The notes under the pieces are model-generated. The model saw only the letters and a program-made list of their open reading frames with translations, was not told the origin of the DNA and did no database searches. Shown one piece after another: positions 63,601-64,000 of a DNA stretch of 64,000 nucleotides. This DNA is from Loxodes magnus. Taxonomy: Eukaryota > Ciliophora > Karyorelictea > Loxodida > Loxodidae. The stretch covers positions 558,001-622,000 of the forward strand of contig CAMPDV010000117.1 in the NCBI GenBank assembly GCA_946699065.1. The letters are read 5' to 3'. Made by a program: the position numbers and the translations under genes. The first letter of the stretch is position 1. Each line of letters begins with the position of its first letter.

Positions 63601-64000
63601 ATAAATATTTTAAATATTTAATAAATTAAAAGGAATTAGTAACAGAGAAAAGTATCGCCTAATTTTAAAGATATTTTAGCAAAATATTTGCTAAATGATT
63701 TATTATTTCTCAATCATTTTATGCATTGATTAAAAATGACTAAATAGTTGCTTAAATGTAAGAATCTTTTTACAGTCTAATGTAATTAAATAGATATGCT
63801 TCATATGTAGTTTATTATACCACGTTTAAAGGCAAATATGGTTTTATTTTTACTTTAATTATGCTACAATTAAACATTCTTAGATACCAAGCTTAAAATT
63901 TGCTTAAAGTCAAAGAGTTTAATGATAAGATCTTAAAACGTATGAATATATCATGCAAGGAATAAGAAAAAAGTTGCCGATTATTTTAAAGCTTTTACAA
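63601..64000. other. AT-rich stretch at window end
   Basis: Nothing recognised in the last 400 bases. Confidence 0.45.

Overview
The window is very AT-rich nuclear DNA of a ciliate that uses a reassigned genetic code. Recognisable proteins read through only if TAA and TAG are Gln, and TGA is Trp at conserved tryptophans (PLAC8, HMG box, kinase D-x-W, GBP R-G-x-W, cullin G-F-W). TGA also terminates most genes. At least three genes (GBP-like GTPase, cullin, MON1) seem to stop at TAA instead. This points to a karyorelictean (Loxodes-like, NCBI table 27) or a Condylostoma-like heterotrich (table 28); sequence alone cannot decide. Fourteen spliceosomal introns could be placed by homology or frame closure, all 16-22 nt. 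Because nearly every frame is open under this code, calls rest on protein motifs, frame-consistent lengths and codon texture, not on ORF length.

Layout. 1-10.5 kb: a protein with repeated C-x-F-x-P motifs (+), a doubtful gene and a PLAC8 protein (+), a cullin (+), and a RING/B-box/Kelch TRIM protein (-). 10.6-21.4 kb: a VPS9 Rab5-GEF (+) followed by a tandem duplication of about 1.8 kb that doubled a Gln-rich membrane protein gene. The two copies then received separate insertions: a 4.9-kb LINE with a further element nested inside its reverse transcriptase, a 319-bp SINE-like element, and an 821-bp (ATT)n-tailed element. Each has target-site duplications, and the other copy supplies the empty site. 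21-26.5 kb: a pair of 105-aa four-cysteine paralogues, a multipass membrane protein with a poly-Gln tail, an unknown gene and an HMG-box protein. 28.4-32.8 kb: a UBR-finger/SPRY protein and a SAM-domain protein. 35.9-43.5 kb: a Cys/His zinc-motif protein, an astacin-like metalloprotease, a possible tail-anchored protein, an unknown gene, a Ser/Thr kinase and a GBP-type GTPase. 46-47.3 kb: a basic unknown protein. 50.4-60.1 kb: MON1, a long unknown protein, a lipid-anchored pseudokinase, and a 1398-aa protein that joins an AAK1/GAK-type kinase, an ANTH domain, a Gln-rich adaptor-like linker and a second TKL-type kinase.

Functional theme. Several genes belong to endosome and vesicle traffic (VPS9 GEF for Rab5, MON1 for the Rab5-to-Rab7 switch, GBP GTPase, kinase-ANTH fusion) and to ubiquitin signalling (cullin, TRIM-Kelch, UBR finger). 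They lie on both strands and do not form operons. Gene-dense islands, sometimes with 3' ends only 12 bp apart, alternate with 1-3 kb deserts of AT-rich sequence in which nothing was recognised. No tRNA, rRNA, CRISPR array or telomere repeat was found.
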